Below are positions 51,028-61,190 of a DNA stretch of 64,000 nt, piece after piece. This DNA comes from Saprospiraceae bacterium (GTDB taxonomy: Bacteria > Bacteroidota > Bacteroidia > Chitinophagales > Saprospiraceae), in NCBI GenBank assembly GCA_016718205.1, contig JADKEB010000010.1, positions 124,001 to 188,000 of the forward strand, written 5' to 3'. Under the pieces are notes generated by a model. It was not told the origin of the DNA and searched no databases. It saw only the letters and a program-made list of their open reading frames with translations. The stretch's first letter is position 1. Each line of letters starts with the position of its first letter. Both the position numbers and the translations under genes were made by a program.

Positions 51028-53682
51028 TTACAGGTCAAATGTACATGTGGCATAAATAAATCTTGAAGCTCCTAAAAGTGATATATTTTGTAAGGAGTAA
51101 TCATTAACATAGTTTAGATTGTACTTTTTGGTATTGAAAGGGTTTATTACCTTTAAGTTTATATTTGAAAGTGATTTGTATTTAATTTTATAGTCGACAG
51201 CTAACTCTGATGTAATAAAAATATTGGTATTTAGTTCATTTATAAATTTATTGAAAGTAAATATGCTTACAAGGTTGATTTTTTTTCCAAAATTAAATAC
51301 TGGTTTAATTTCTAACTTTTCAGTCATATTTTTTATCACAGCATTTGAAGAGTTTATAGAGTATTCTGAATTTCTATTGCTGTATAGCATCTTGATGTTA
51401 AATTTAGTTAATGTCAGGAAATATTCAAAGTGTATATTAATACCTCTTAATGTATAAAGCCGTTCAACTTCATTGACAGCATTGTTTCCTTTGTTTACGT
51501 TATAGCTCGTTGACAGAGTGAATTTGGATTTTATTTTATCCAGGATCAAGTTAAACCTTGACCCTGCGACAAAATTTTGAGTTTCGGCAGGCCAGAATAA
51601 TGTTTTAGTGAAAACAAATGATGGATCAAAATTAAACTGATCGCCAAAGTCCCCGATTGAAGCTGAGTATGATGTATAAAAACCAAGATAATAGCCTTTA
51701 AAATCGTTTTTCTTATTGACGGATAAGGTCAATTCTTTATTTATTGGTTTGTTTATCAACATGTTGCCTTTAAATTTGGTTTGAAGGTCGGTAAAAATGG
51801 GATTGATCAATCCTCTGTCAAGACTTGTTAACTTTTCATCATATACTGCTTTGAAAGAAATCTTCCACCATTGAGGCAACTCAAATTCTGAATTAAAATT
51901 GAAATTCTTTGTAAAATGTGGTGAACTTGATACGCCCTTTAGGGCAGAATAAAAGAAGGTAGATTTAAAAGTATATAACCAATTTTTTATCTTATTGAAA
52001 TGATAAATTTCCGTAAAAAAATCATTGTCCATCCTATCCAGTGAGTTTTTTGACGTACTTGATATAGGCTCCTTGTTATTATTTTCCAAATTGGTGTTCA
52101 AATTTCGCAAGGAATACTGATATCCCAGTGATATGTCATAGTTGATGTTTTTTCTGTTTAAAAGTTTAATAAATGTCAGAAAATTTTTGGTCCTACTATT
52201 TATGCCCTGATTTAAGACTCTTTGGTCAAATTCCGGTTCGAAATATGGATTTAAGTAAGTGGCCTCCTCATCAAGGCTATTCCACTTTATGTCAGTGTAA
52301 AACTCTATCAAGCTTGTACCAATCTTTTTAAAAATATCAACGGTATTGAATAATTTGAAATTTGCCAAGTGATTTTCCTGACTCAATTTTAGATTGCTTC
52401 TGTTGATGTCAGACAAATAATTATTTCTGCTGACAATAAAGATCGACTTGGTGTTGATGCTGAGGCCATTTGATACATCGATATATTCAGTCGCCGCATC
52501 ATATTTTTGACTCAATAGCTTATGATCGTTATATAACGAATTTAATACTTTCAGAGTATCTGCTCCCTGAAAAAAAACTGTGTTTTCATTTTCCTTGTTT
52601 ACGTCATTTTCATAAAACACATTGGCGGAACTGTTGATTTTCAATTTTTCAGATAACGGATGTATCATTGATATCCTGCTTAGTGACTTTATACCATTAT
52701 TTAAAAATACATCATTTAGATACTGGCTCCCTCTGCCTATTTGTTTCTGCAACAATGATTGTTCAGCATAAAAATCGCTAAGGATGTACTTATTGAACTC
52801 CACATTTTTTTGTTCATAATCATATGAGTTGATATCACCTGCATTGTGACGAACATTATTAGTGTTATGTACCAATAATGATTTGGTTTTTCTCCCCAGA
52901 TTAAATAAATAGATATTACCGAGATACCTTGTCTGCGATGTATCTGCTCCAAGTCCAAGCTCAACACTTCCGCTGATGTCATATTTAAATTTTTCATCCA
53001 CCCTGATGTTTACGACCATTTCATCGCTCTGGATGATGCCTTTCAGGAGCGGATTTGTGATGAAATTGTCTATGACTTCCACTTTATCCACTACTTCAGA
53101 AGAAATATTTTTTGTACCTACTGTATAGTCGCTGCCCAAAAGATTATCTCCTTCAAACAGTACTTTTGTGATGACTTTGTTGTTGTATTTTATACGACCC
53201 TTATCATCTACTTCGATGCCTGGTAGTTTTTTAAGTATGTCTTCCATCTTACGTTCATCACCTGTGGCAAATTGTTTGGCATCTATGATGGTCGTATCAT
53301 TTCGCGATATGGCCTTTGGTGCTTTATCGTTTATGATGATCTCATTGAGCAGAATGGGAGACACTTTTAGCCAGTACAACTTTGCTGTATTATTTTTTGA
53401 GTAGTTAATAGTATCTCTTAAATCTTCATATCCCAATTTGCTTAGATTAAGAATAAAAGTAGTTAGTGTATCAGGGATCTCAATAGAAAAATGGCCGGCA
53501 TCATCTGAAAAGCCAAAATTGACATAAGAACTGTCTACAGGATTTAGAATTACTACATTGGCAAAATCAATACTCGTATTAGTTGTTACATCTTTGATGA
53601 TCCCATTAATTCTTGTGGATTGAGAAACGCAAATTACCGTAAATATATTTATAACTATAACTGATAAAAATGATTTTAACAT
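51028..53682 (-). CDS. TonB-receptor-like outer-membrane barrel with regulatory-like N-terminal domain
   Basis: 884 residues with a signal peptide (MLKSFLSVIVINIFTVICVSQ). A carboxypeptidase-regulatory-like domain occupies about 24-110 (RINGIIKDVTTNTSIDFANV). A plug-like region follows (about 110-235; DTTIIDAKQFATGDERKMEDILKKLPGIEV, YNNKVITKVLFEGDNLLG), then a long beta-barrel ending in IYATCTFDL, whose terminal aromatic/hydrophobic end suits BAM recognition. No TonB box can be named with certainty. It lies 17 bp after the GLPGLI gene, a standard pairing in Bacteroidota. Confidence 0.87.
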   Translation of the reverse strand: MLKSFLSVIVINIFTVICVSQSTRINGIIKDVTTNTSIDFANVVILNPVDSSYVNFGFSDDAGHFSIEIPDTLTTFILNLSKLGYEDLRDTINYSKNNTAKLYWLKVSPILLNEIIINDKAPKAISRNDTTIIDAKQFATGDERKMEDILKKLPGIEVDDKGRIKYNNKVITKVLFEGDNLLGSDYTVGTKNISSEVVDKVEVIDNFITNPLLKGIIQSDEMVVNIRVDEKFKYDISGSVELGLGADTSQTRYLGNIYLFNLGRKTKSLLVHNTNNVRHNAGDINSYDYEQKNVEFNKYILSDFYAEQSLLQKQIGRGSQYLNDVFLNNGIKSLSRISMIHPLSEKLKINSSANVFYENDVNKENENTVFFQGADTLKVLNSLYNDHKLLSQKYDAATEYIDVSNGLSINTKSIFIVSRNNYLSDINRSNLKLSQENHLANFKLFNTVDIFKKIGTSLIEFYTDIKWNSLDEEATYLNPYFEPEFDQRVLNQGINSRTKNFLTFIKLLNRKNINYDISLGYQYSLRNLNTNLENNNKEPISSTSKNSLDRMDNDFFTEIYHFNKIKNWLYTFKSTFFYSALKGVSSSPHFTKNFNFNSEFELPQWWKISFKAVYDEKLTSLDRGLINPIFTDLQTKFKGNMLINKPINKELTLSVNKKNDFKGYYLGFYTSYSASIGDFGDQFNFDPSFVFTKTLFWPAETQNFVAGSRFNLILDKIKSKFTLSTSYNVNKGNNAVNEVERLYTLRGINIHFEYFLTLTKFNIKMLYSNRNSEYSINSSNAVIKNMTEKLEIKPVFNFGKKINLVSIFTFNKFINELNTNIFITSELAVDYKIKYKSLSNINLKVINPFNTKKYNLNYVNDYSLQNISLLGASRFIYATCTFDL

Positions 53683-53699
53683 AAATTAAAGAAATGCAT

Positions 53700-54446
53700 T
53701 CATAAATATCCTTTGTAAATTTGCCAATCATCTTGTGAAACTTCAAATTTTCCACCTCTGGCCGCAACATCGATTTTAATTTTTTCACGAATCTTATCCC
53801 TCATTTTAATATATTCACTATGGGAAACGCATTGAATTTTTAAGGTAGATGATAAGGAGGTAATTTTGTTGTAATTGGACGTTTTTTTAATCGTTTTAAA
53901 TACGATATTAATTTTATTATCGCGAGATTTAACTTCTAAAATTAACCCTGGTAAACCTGAAAAATAAAATGGACCATGTTGAATTCCTATTGATGGAGCA
54001 AACCAAACATCGTATTCCCGCCCTCCAAATTTACAAAAAGCCTTGGTTACTTTTATACCAGAAACTTCCTTTGTTTCACGAAATATTTTCCACTTAATCA
54101 AAGGTATACTATCTTTAATGATGCAACTATTTGATTTTTTGCCAATGTAAAATTTAGATTCTATTACATTTTCATTAATATTTCTATATATTGCATAACC
54201 ATCAGGGTCTCCTGATTTTACTTGAATATTTAAGGAACCGTCATCAATTATTTCATCATCTTTAGGAATAGAAATGTTTTTAAATATAGAAGAAACATCA
54301 TTACATATTAATGAAAATTCTCCTCCAAACTGATTACTCAGCTTTGTTTGTCCTATATAAGTGACATCATAAGTGACAGGGGAATCAGAGATGCGATTTA
54401 ATGCAATGGTTAATATTGAAATTAAGACATAATATATTTGATTCAT
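53700..54446 (-). CDS. GLPGLI family protein
   Basis: 248 residues with an N-terminal signal-like segment (MNQIYYVLISILTIALN). The diagnostic motif GLPGLI lies at residues 164-169, in HGPFYFSGLPGLILEV, followed by a typical C-terminal KTIKKTSNYNK region. Function is unknown; members are secreted or periplasmic and usually encoded next to a TonB-receptor-like barrel, as here. Two homologous Cys-rich peptide genes lie upstream on the same strand, separated by a family C repeat. Confidence 0.93.
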   Translation of the reverse strand: MNQIYYVLISILTIALNRISDSPVTYDVTYIGQTKLSNQFGGEFSLICNDVSSIFKNISIPKDDEIIDDGSLNIQVKSGDPDGYAIYRNINENVIESKFYIGKKSNSCIIKDSIPLIKWKIFRETKEVSGIKVTKAFCKFGGREYDVWFAPSIGIQHGPFYFSGLPGLILEVKSRDNKINIVFKTIKKTSNYNKITSLSSTLKIQCVSHSEYIKMRDKIREKIKIDVAARGGKFEVSQDDWQIYKGYL

Positions 54447-54503
54447 AAATAAGTTATTGTTTTTGTTAAAAAATATAGATTAAATAAAGGATGATAAAAG
54501 CAA

Positions 54504-54668
54504 ACCTAATATCTAAAATGAATTCTCATTAAAAGAACATTGAGATAACAGATTACATCATGAATTCGCTATTTATTTCTTATAGACTAGTTACCAGAAT
54601 TTAAGAAATATTTATTGATTACTCAGTAAGCTTGTTATATAGTTGGAACTCATTTTAGATAATTAGGT
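54504..54668. mobile_element. Repeat family C, copy 4 (diverged)
   Basis: ACCTAATATCTAAAATGA (54504-) and the inverse of ACCTAATTATCTAAAATGA (to 54668) form the ends of a 165-bp element. The interior has drifted from the other family C copies. It sits between the second Cys-rich peptide gene and the GLPGLI gene and may have split an older operon. Confidence 0.7.
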
Positions 54669-54704
54669 AAATAAAATGTTTACATTTTGGCTTTGTTTTC
54701 ACTA

Positions 54705-54890
54705 CTATTTTGGAGCCAGTGCCGCTTCCACGGCACAACTTCTTGCTGAAGAACAAGTAGCTGCTGTACAAGAATATGTCCCACCATTTTTTGTAATAGT
54801 TACGGTACATTCATCCTCATACTTATTATATCTTGTATCCATTTTAATAATTGAAGACGAAAAAATTGTTAAAAATATTATTAACTTCAT
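54705..54890 (-). CDS. Small secreted Cys-rich peptide 2
   Basis: 61 residues. The N-terminus is a hydrophobic signal-like stretch (MKLIIFLTIFSSSIIKMDT). The mature part contains Cys28, Cys41, Cys46 and Cys52 and the motif CSSARSCA. It aligns with the neighbouring peptide: both have C-x-V-T-I, a Gly, 12 residues between the first two Cys, and C-x2-A-R-x-C-A. No known family is recognised. A plus-strand frame over the same DNA lacks such order. Probably exported by Sec, with disulfides possible in the periplasm. Confidence 0.78.
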   Translation of the reverse strand: MKLIIFLTIFSSSIIKMDTRYNKYEDECTVTITKNGGTYSCTAATCSSARSCAVEAALAPK

Positions 54891-54950
54891 GATAAGTAAA
54901 TTTTTATAAATTTTAAATTTTTTAAATATTCCGTGATTTCTCTGTAAGTT

Positions 54951-55136
54951 TTAACAGACATCTCTGTAAGTTTGCATAGCGCAAACTCTTGCTTCGTCAC
55001 AAGAGATTGTTGAATAGCAAGTAACTCTGACGCCATTAGCATTGATTGTAACTTCGCAACCATCGTCAAGTTTAATATCCGAGGATTGTACAATTGAAAC
55101 ATTAATGAAAAATGAAAATAATACTAGTAACTTCAT
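54951..55136 (-). CDS. Small secreted Cys-rich peptide 1
   Basis: 61 residues with a clear Sec signal (MKLLVLFSFFINVSIVQSS). The mature region has Cys27, Cys40, Cys46, Cys52 and Cys61 and the motif CDEARVCA. The gene is a diverged tandem copy of the next one downstream on the same strand (60-bp gap). The order on the minus strand is peptide 1, peptide 2, GLPGLI, barrel, and a shared role is likely but unproven. Not recognised as a bacteriocin or RiPP precursor: there is no GG leader. Confidence 0.78.
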   Translation of the reverse strand: MKLLVLFSFFINVSIVQSSDIKLDDGCEVTINANGVRVTCYSTISCDEARVCAMQTYRDVC

Positions 55137-56176
55137 TTTAAAAATTTTAAAGGTTAAATAAAATTAAAAATCTTTGACCAACATGGTCCAACACATTCAC
55201 CCTTCCCACATCCAAAGTTACTCCACACTGTGTGCCTTCTGTCCCTATAGCGTCTCTCTTGATTTACTCCGCTATGATCGGGTACTGATGTGGCTACGAG
55301 CAGGTATAATCCATACTGCGTGATGCATAGTACGATCTCTCCCTATTATGCTCGTTTTGACACAGGTGTGTTTCGGCATCATATGATGCGACTGGAACGA
55401 TAAACTAAAATACACCACAGGGCAGCGTTTTGATATCATGAAAAATTAACCTTATCTTTGCATTTGCACAGCGACGTACACCCGAGGGTCTGCAGCTCCC
55501 CGGCCTGCCTGCATGTCTTGGCAGGCAGGAGCAAAAATGCAGGCTCTCTTTTTGTTTTTTCTCGCAAGATAAAACAAGTCTTTGAGCCATAACGTCATCT
55601 TTCAAAATTTCTTCTGACTTTCCTGTATTTTTTGTTCGTTTTTGCCTGAGAGATACAGTACCGCGGTACTATATGTATCAGGATTTCTTAAATTTTTGCA
55701 ATCCGTTGAAAATATGAATTAATAGACGACTACACTTCTGAGCCATCAACAATAATACGTGTATAGCAGCAGCACAATCTACTGAGCACAATTGATTTTT
55801 TGCAATGATTATCTACACAGCTGAAACTGCGACATCATCATCAAAAAAAATCAATCAAAAATGATTTATATATCATCCCTGATCTTCCAAACTTAATTTT
55901 TCAACGGGTGCAATTTTTATCAGCAATGTCCTGTTCTCTTTTACCTATTCACCAGATGGACATTGTTAATATATCGTAAAGATATGGTTTATTATGTAAT
56001 CACATAAGGGTTTTGCCGATTTATTTTACATACATATATATATAAATATATATATGCATGTGTTATGGTTGATTTGATTTTATGTTAAAAAATTGAAGAT
56101 GCAAAAAAAAATACTTGTGGAATAATGCACAGGTTGCATTTTTCAGGCTTAAAAAGACAGAAACTTGCGCTAGCAT
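55137..56176. other. Gene-free stretch with a few palindromes
   Basis: No real gene recognised; short frames here have no family character. It holds a hairpin GCCTGCCTGC...GGCAGGCAGG (about 55502-55530) and an AT-only palindromic tract (about 56030-56055). The composition is mixed, so older remnants are likely. Confidence 0.5.
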
Positions 56177-56465
56177 GGGTATCTTGTGGTCAATGCAGGA
56201 TTGAGTGGAGAAACAACATCAGGCGGCCTGAATCGTATAGAGTGGGTACTGAAACAAAAGGTGGATATCTTTGTCCTGGAGCTGGGCGCCAATGCTCCGT
56301 GGGCTTGAATTAGAGGCCACTGAAGCCAATCTGAAAGTTATCCTCGACAAGGTAAAGAGTACATATCCTGATGTTAAGCTGATTTTGGTAGGAATGAAAG
56401 CACCGCCCAATATGGGCAATAATTATACCCGACAGTTTTCTTCCATTTTACCAGCAAAATCTTGA
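56177..56465 (+). pseudogene. SGNH/GDSL esterase (TesA-like) remnant
   Basis: One frame (56177-56308) reads GYLVVNAGLSGETTSGGLNR then IEWVLKQKVDIFVLELGAN before stopping. A shifted frame (from about 56295) continues LRGLELEATEANLKVILDK, STYPDVKLILVGMKAPPNMG, then NNYTRQFSSI to the stop at 56465. This matches the middle of TesA/arylesterase-type SGNH hydrolases. The N-terminal GDSL nucleophile block and the C-terminal DxxH block are missing, and a deletion of a few bases (about GAND) shifts the frame. It is a dead internal fragment. Confidence 0.85.
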
Positions 56466-56680
56466 CTTTAGACACTTTTTTTATCAAATATAAATTGACA
56501 TAGACACCAATTAGTTTCATGACATATTGGAGATATATCCCAAAAATATCAATACAAAAGGTATTAAAACGAATAAATTCAAATATCGAGACACAAAAAG
56601 AATGAATTTCTTATCATAAAAGTTGAATATTAGTTCTTCAAAAAACCTTAAATATCCTTATCTTCACCAAAATATTTCGT

Positions 56681-58081
56681 ATGCAAAATTTCAGAAAAGA
56701 AAGTGACTTATTAGGCGAATTGGAAGTTCCCAAAGATGCATATTACGGTGTTCAAACACAGAGAGCCATCAATAATTTTAAGATTTCCGGCCAGTTATTG
56801 TCTGCTTATCCTGAGTTCATCACCGGGCTGGCCTATGTAAAAAAAGCTGCCGCTACAACCAACTTCGAATTAGAGCTTTTACCTGAAAATCTTTATCATT
56901 GTATATCAGAATCCTGCGATGAAATTATTGGCGGTAAATATCATGAGCAATTCCCAATAGACATGATACAAGGCGGAGCAGGTACCTCCGTAAATATGAA
57001 TGCCAACGAAGTTATTGCAAACATGGTATTGGAAAAATTAGGTAAAACCAAAGGGGATTACCAGTTTTGTTCTCCTAATGATCACATCAATTTGTCTCAA
57101 TCGACCAATGATGCTTATCCTACAGCGATAAAGCTTGGTTTATTAATGATGAATCAGAAGTTGGTCAATAAGTTAATTTCTATAGTAGGGTCTTTTAGAA
57201 ACAAAGGGCTGGAATTCAAAGACGTCATCAAAATGGGTCGCACTCAATTACAGGATGCAGTCCCAATGACCTTAGGTCAGGAATTTGAGGCTTTTGCTGC
57301 TAATTTGGAAGAGGACATAGACAAACTAAATAATAATGCCAAACTTTTTGTAGAAGTAAATATGGGAGCAACCGCTATAGGAACTGGATTGAATGCTCCT
57401 GTAGGATATGCTGTCTTGTGTGCAAAGTATTTAGCGGATATATCAGGTTTTCCTATAGTTTCTTCCCCAAATTTGGTAGAAGCAACATCAGATACCGGAG
57501 CATATGTTATTTACTCCTCAGCCACTAAGCGACTTGCTGTAAAACTTTCAAAAATCTGCAACGACTTGAGGCTACTATCTTCAGGTCCAAGAGCAGGGTT
57601 TTATGAAATCAATCTTCCTCCCATGCAGCCGGGAAGTTCAATCATGCCTGGAAAAGTAAATCCTGTGATTCCGGAAGTAGTAAATCAGGTGTGCTATAAG
57701 GTAATCGGCAATGACCTCACAGTCACATTTGCTGCAGAAGCCGGCCAACTGCAACTCAATGTAATGGAGCCTGTGCTCTCTCATGCCATTATGGAAAATA
57801 TCCAGTTTCTATGCAATGCCATGGATACACTAAGGGACAAATGCATCAACGGCATTACAGCTAACAAGGAAGTTTGCCTTGAAATGGTAAGAAACAGTAT
57901 AGGAATCGTCACTGCCCTCAATCCTTATATTGGGTATAAAAATTCCACAAAAATCGCAAAAGAAGCTTTGGAATCAGGTAAAAGTGTGTACAATCTCGTA
58001 TTGGAATATGACCTGCTCTCAAAAGAAAAATTGGATGAAATCCTGAATCCTGAACATATGCTGAAACCGCATAAATTCTGA
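56681..58081 (+). CDS. aspA: Aspartate ammonia-lyase
   Basis: Converts aspartate to fumarate and ammonia. 466 residues. The N-terminal RKESDLLGELEVPKDAYYGVQTQRA is typical of aspartases, as are TSVNMNANEVIANM and INLSQSTNDAYPTA; the signature loop GSSIMPGKVNPV lies near 317-328. Fumarases C share the fold, but the opening and overall similarity favour aspartase. It is a single gene; the next gene starts about 120 bp downstream. Confidence 0.92.
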   Translation: MQNFRKESDLLGELEVPKDAYYGVQTQRAINNFKISGQLLSAYPEFITGLAYVKKAAATTNFELELLPENLYHCISESCDEIIGGKYHEQFPIDMIQGGAGTSVNMNANEVIANMVLEKLGKTKGDYQFCSPNDHINLSQSTNDAYPTAIKLGLLMMNQKLVNKLISIVGSFRNKGLEFKDVIKMGRTQLQDAVPMTLGQEFEAFAANLEEDIDKLNNNAKLFVEVNMGATAIGTGLNAPVGYAVLCAKYLADISGFPIVSSPNLVEATSDTGAYVIYSSATKRLAVKLSKICNDLRLLSSGPRAGFYEINLPPMQPGSSIMPGKVNPVIPEVVNQVCYKVIGNDLTVTFAAEAGQLQLNVMEPVLSHAIMENIQFLCNAMDTLRDKCINGITANKEVCLEMVRNSIGIVTALNPYIGYKNSTKIAKEALESGKSVYNLVLEYDLLSKEKLDEILNPEHMLKPHKF

Positions 58082-58202
58082 AATCAGCATCTTAAAGAAT
58101 GTTGGGAGTAGATGGGAGCAAATGATGTCACCAATCACGACACTTTTATAGTTATATTCGCACTACTATTGACAAAGCGTTAATTTCACTTACTCATTCA
58201 AA

Positions 58203-61088
58203 ATGAAATCAGTTTTAATACATATAAAAAGTTCCGGTTTCTTTTTAAAGGTAATTTTACCTTCAATATTGGCTGTTATTTTATTTATCTTATCATTTTT
58301 TATATTTATTGTGCCTTCAGTTGAAGATAAATTGATTGAACAAAAAAGGGAGATGATCCGTGAGTTGGTTTATTCTACCTGGAGTATTATACAACAGTAC
58401 CACAAAGAAGAGACTACTGCACAATTAACTAAGGAAGAAGCGCAACAAAAGGTGATACAGGAAATCAAACAAATCAGGTACGGTCACCTGATGGATGATT
58501 ATTTTTGGATTACTGACAAACAACCTGTAATGGTCATGCATCCTTTCAGGCCAGATCTAACCGGAAAATCTTTATTGGATTATAAGGATACGCATGATAA
58601 AAAGATATTTGTTGAAAGTGTTTCTATAGTAAATGAGAAAGGTGAAGGGTATCTGGATTATATGTGGCAAAGTAAAACTGATTCAAACAGAATCGTTCCA
58701 AAACACTCTTTCGTAAAAGAATTTAAGCCTTGGGGATGGATCATAGGCACCGGCATCTATGTGGAAGATGAACAGGCAGAAATTCAATCCCTCATCCAAA
58801 AGCTCGTAGGAATAACTCTTATCATTTCATTTTTAGTGGCTCTATTGATGTGGTATATTTTTCATCAAAGCCTGAAACTTGATATTCAAAGAAGACAAGT
58901 CGAGACGGAACTATATGCTTCCAAAGAAAAATATCAGTCTTTGGTAGAAGCTTCCACCGAAGGTCTTATCATGCTAATCAATGGTAAAATCAGTTTCATA
59001 AATCATCTCATCCTTAAAATGACAGGCTTTACAGCACAAGAACTCATCGGCTCAACAATTAAAACTCTGATCAGTGATCAAAATATTCCTGATATTCAAA
59101 AGAAATTTTCAGAGAGCGTCATTCCGGAAGGCCAATATGAAATAAGGTTTAAAAGTATTAATGAAAGACCAGCAGATGTTTTGATTACTTCTTCTGTTAC
59201 TTTACAAGGAAACGAAACCGTCAACATATTGATTGTCAAGGACGTTTCGATTGACAAAGAGTCTCAACTTTCTTTCATCGAATATCGCAAATTACTGTCA
59301 TACCTGCCTTTCGGGTTTTTCAGGATTCATCTGGGCAAAAAGGCATATTTTAAGTTTGCCAGCCAATCAGTTATAAAACTTTTAGGGTTTGATCAGTTTT
59401 ATGAACTTTCCCGGTCTTCATTGTATGACTTGATTTTTGATCAAAATGACTTAAAATCCATCAAGTTTCAACTTTTTAAAAAAGGATTTGTAGCAAATAA
59501 AAAGTTACAAATCAAAAAGTCAGATAATTCTTCAACAATAGTATTGCTGACTTTGATGGTTGTTGAAAAAAATGAAAACAATGAATTTTTGTGTGATGGT
59601 ATGATTGAAGATGTAAGTGGTGCTGAAACAGAAAAAAATGAATGGCTGGAGCAGATCAATGCTCTGCAGTTTTCTTCGTTTTTGATGGATCAAAAAGTAT
59701 TAGGCTACATTGAAGAAATCTACAGTATTGATATGGATGCTACTTTAGATGAAGCTATACAAAAAATGGCCAAGAGCAATACTGAATCGCTACTGATAGT
59801 GAAGAATAATACACAAGTTTTGGGCATAGTAACCAAGACAGATATTCAAAAAAGGATTTTGTCGCTCAAACTCAAAATGGACAATCCTATATATCTGGTG
59901 ATGAGTGCCCCTGTAATTAGTATCTCAGAAAACGCAAGTGTAAATGAAGCTTTTTCTATGGGGGAATTAAATCAAATCAACCATATACCTGTTAAATCCG
60001 GTTCCGGTGATTGGAAAGGTATTGTCAATCTCAATCATCTTCTCAGACAACTAAAATATTCTCTTTCGCATCACTTGAGTTTGGTGCAAAATTCAAATTC
60101 GATCCAGGACCTATTCACAGCTCGGCAATCACTTATTAAATTTATCGCTCCATTGATACTAAGTGATATTTCACCCAATTATATTACTGATATGACTACT
60201 GCCTTTTCAGATGCAGTAGTAAGAAAAATTATCGATAATGGGTTTATAAAATTGGGTAAACCTCCTGCAAACTTTGTGTTTATATGTATGGGTAGCGAAG
60301 GACGAAAAGAAGAAACGTTACTCACCGATCAGGATAATGCCATTATTTTTGAAGATATGCCTGAAGAAAAACTACAGAATGCCAAATATTATTTTGATCA
60401 ACTAGGCCATTATATATGTGATGCATTAAATGAAATTGGATACACTTACTGTAGAGGGAACATCATGGCTAAAAACACTCATTGGACGCAACCCTATTCT
60501 AAATGGGTTCAATATTTCACACAATGGATCACAACACCAGAACCCGCAAACATTCTGGAAGCATCCATATTTTTTGATATTCGTGGGGTGTATGGTGACC
60601 TTGAGATAGTAGATACCCTCAGAACACAATTAGAGCCAATCATAAGACAAAATGAAACATTTTTTTATCATCTTGCTTACCATACATACAATGTCAAGTT
60701 ACCTACAATCCCTTCAGGGCATATCCATCCGCAAAAGCTGGGACCTATTGACATTAAGTCAGCAATGAGTATTATGACCATGTTTGCCCGCACATACAGT
60801 TTACAACATCATATTTCGCTAACCCATACTTTAGAACGATTAGAATCCATCAAAGATAAAGAAATCATATCTTTTGAAACCTATGCTGAATTTAAATATA
60901 CTTACAACTATTTGTTTAAATTGCGGTTCAGAACTCAAATTGAAGCTATCCAAAACAGTATATCTCCAAGTAATCATCTCCTCCCAAAAAATTTTACAGA
61001 ATCTGAAATTTTGCATATCAGAAGATTATTGCAGGTGATTGAAATGATGCAGAATAAAATCGCTACTGATTTCAGAATTAAACTTTAG
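58203..61088 (+). CDS. Membrane Cache-PAS-PAS-CBS-DUF294 sensor/nucleotidyltransferase
   Basis: 961 residues. Transmembrane helix 1 (FLKVILPSILAVILFILSFFIF), then a periplasmic Cache-type domain (about 60-195; DDYFWITDKQPVMVMHPF), then helix 2 (LVGITLIISFLVALLMWYIF, about 200-220). Two PAS domains follow (about 240-350 and 365-475), then a CBS pair (about 505-620; LGIVTKTDIQKRIL, HIPVKSGSGDWKGIVNLNHLL). The DUF294 nucleotidyltransferase with GSEGRKEETLLTDQDNA lies near 697-714, ending in its helical C-terminal domain. It resembles the 43.8-kb protein but swaps the cNMP domain for an extracytoplasmic sensor. Just downstream lie DUF485 and an ActP-type symporter, so it likely controls uptake. 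Confidence 0.9.
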   Translation: MKSVLIHIKSSGFFLKVILPSILAVILFILSFFIFIVPSVEDKLIEQKREMIRELVYSTWSIIQQYHKEETTAQLTKEEAQQKVIQEIKQIRYGHLMDDYFWITDKQPVMVMHPFRPDLTGKSLLDYKDTHDKKIFVESVSIVNEKGEGYLDYMWQSKTDSNRIVPKHSFVKEFKPWGWIIGTGIYVEDEQAEIQSLIQKLVGITLIISFLVALLMWYIFHQSLKLDIQRRQVETELYASKEKYQSLVEASTEGLIMLINGKISFINHLILKMTGFTAQELIGSTIKTLISDQNIPDIQKKFSESVIPEGQYEIRFKSINERPADVLITSSVTLQGNETVNILIVKDVSIDKESQLSFIEYRKLLSYLPFGFFRIHLGKKAYFKFASQSVIKLLGFDQFYELSRSSLYDLIFDQNDLKSIKFQLFKKGFVANKKLQIKKSDNSSTIVLLTLMVVEKNENNEFLCDGMIEDVSGAETEKNEWLEQINALQFSSFLMDQKVLGYIEEIYSIDMDATLDEAIQKMAKSNTESLLIVKNNTQVLGIVTKTDIQKRILSLKLKMDNPIYLVMSAPVISISENASVNEAFSMGELNQINHIPVKSGSGDWKGIVNLNHLLRQLKYSLSHHLSLVQNSNSIQDLFTARQSLIKFIAPLILSDISPNYITDMTTAFSDAVVRKIIDNGFIKLGKPPANFVFICMGSEGRKEETLLTDQDNAIIFEDMPEEKLQNAKYYFDQLGHYICDALNEIGYTYCRGNIMAKNTHWTQPYSKWVQYFTQWITTPEPANILEASIFFDIRGVYGDLEIVDTLRTQLEPIIRQNETFFYHLAYHTYNVKLPTIPSGHIHPQKLGPIDIKSAMSIMTMFARTYSLQHHISLTHTLERLESIKDKEIISFETYAEFKYTYNYLFKLRFRTQIEAIQNSISPSNHLLPKNFTESEILHIRRLLQVIEMMQNKIATDFRIKL

Positions 61089-61190
61089 CTTTGAATCCTC
61101 AAAAATTTTGAAAAGCAGGATTATACAATATGAAACGTGAGGGTAGAGTGCTTAAAATTGTTGCAGCTTTAAATAAACTTAACGACACAT

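Noticed and set aside
54676..54909. A 77-residue plus-strand frame over the Cys-rich peptide gene
   Set aside because: It is the opposite strand of a better supported minus-strand peptide with a homologous neighbour.
55405..55605. A 66-residue minus-strand frame in the gene-free stretch
   Set aside because: No family, signal or partner; it covers a GC-rich hairpin and looks incidental.
50797..56175. A 15-nt match (AAACTTGCGCTAGCA) at 50797-50811 and 56161-56175
   Set aside because: Too short to exceed chance in 64 kb, with no continued similarity on either side.
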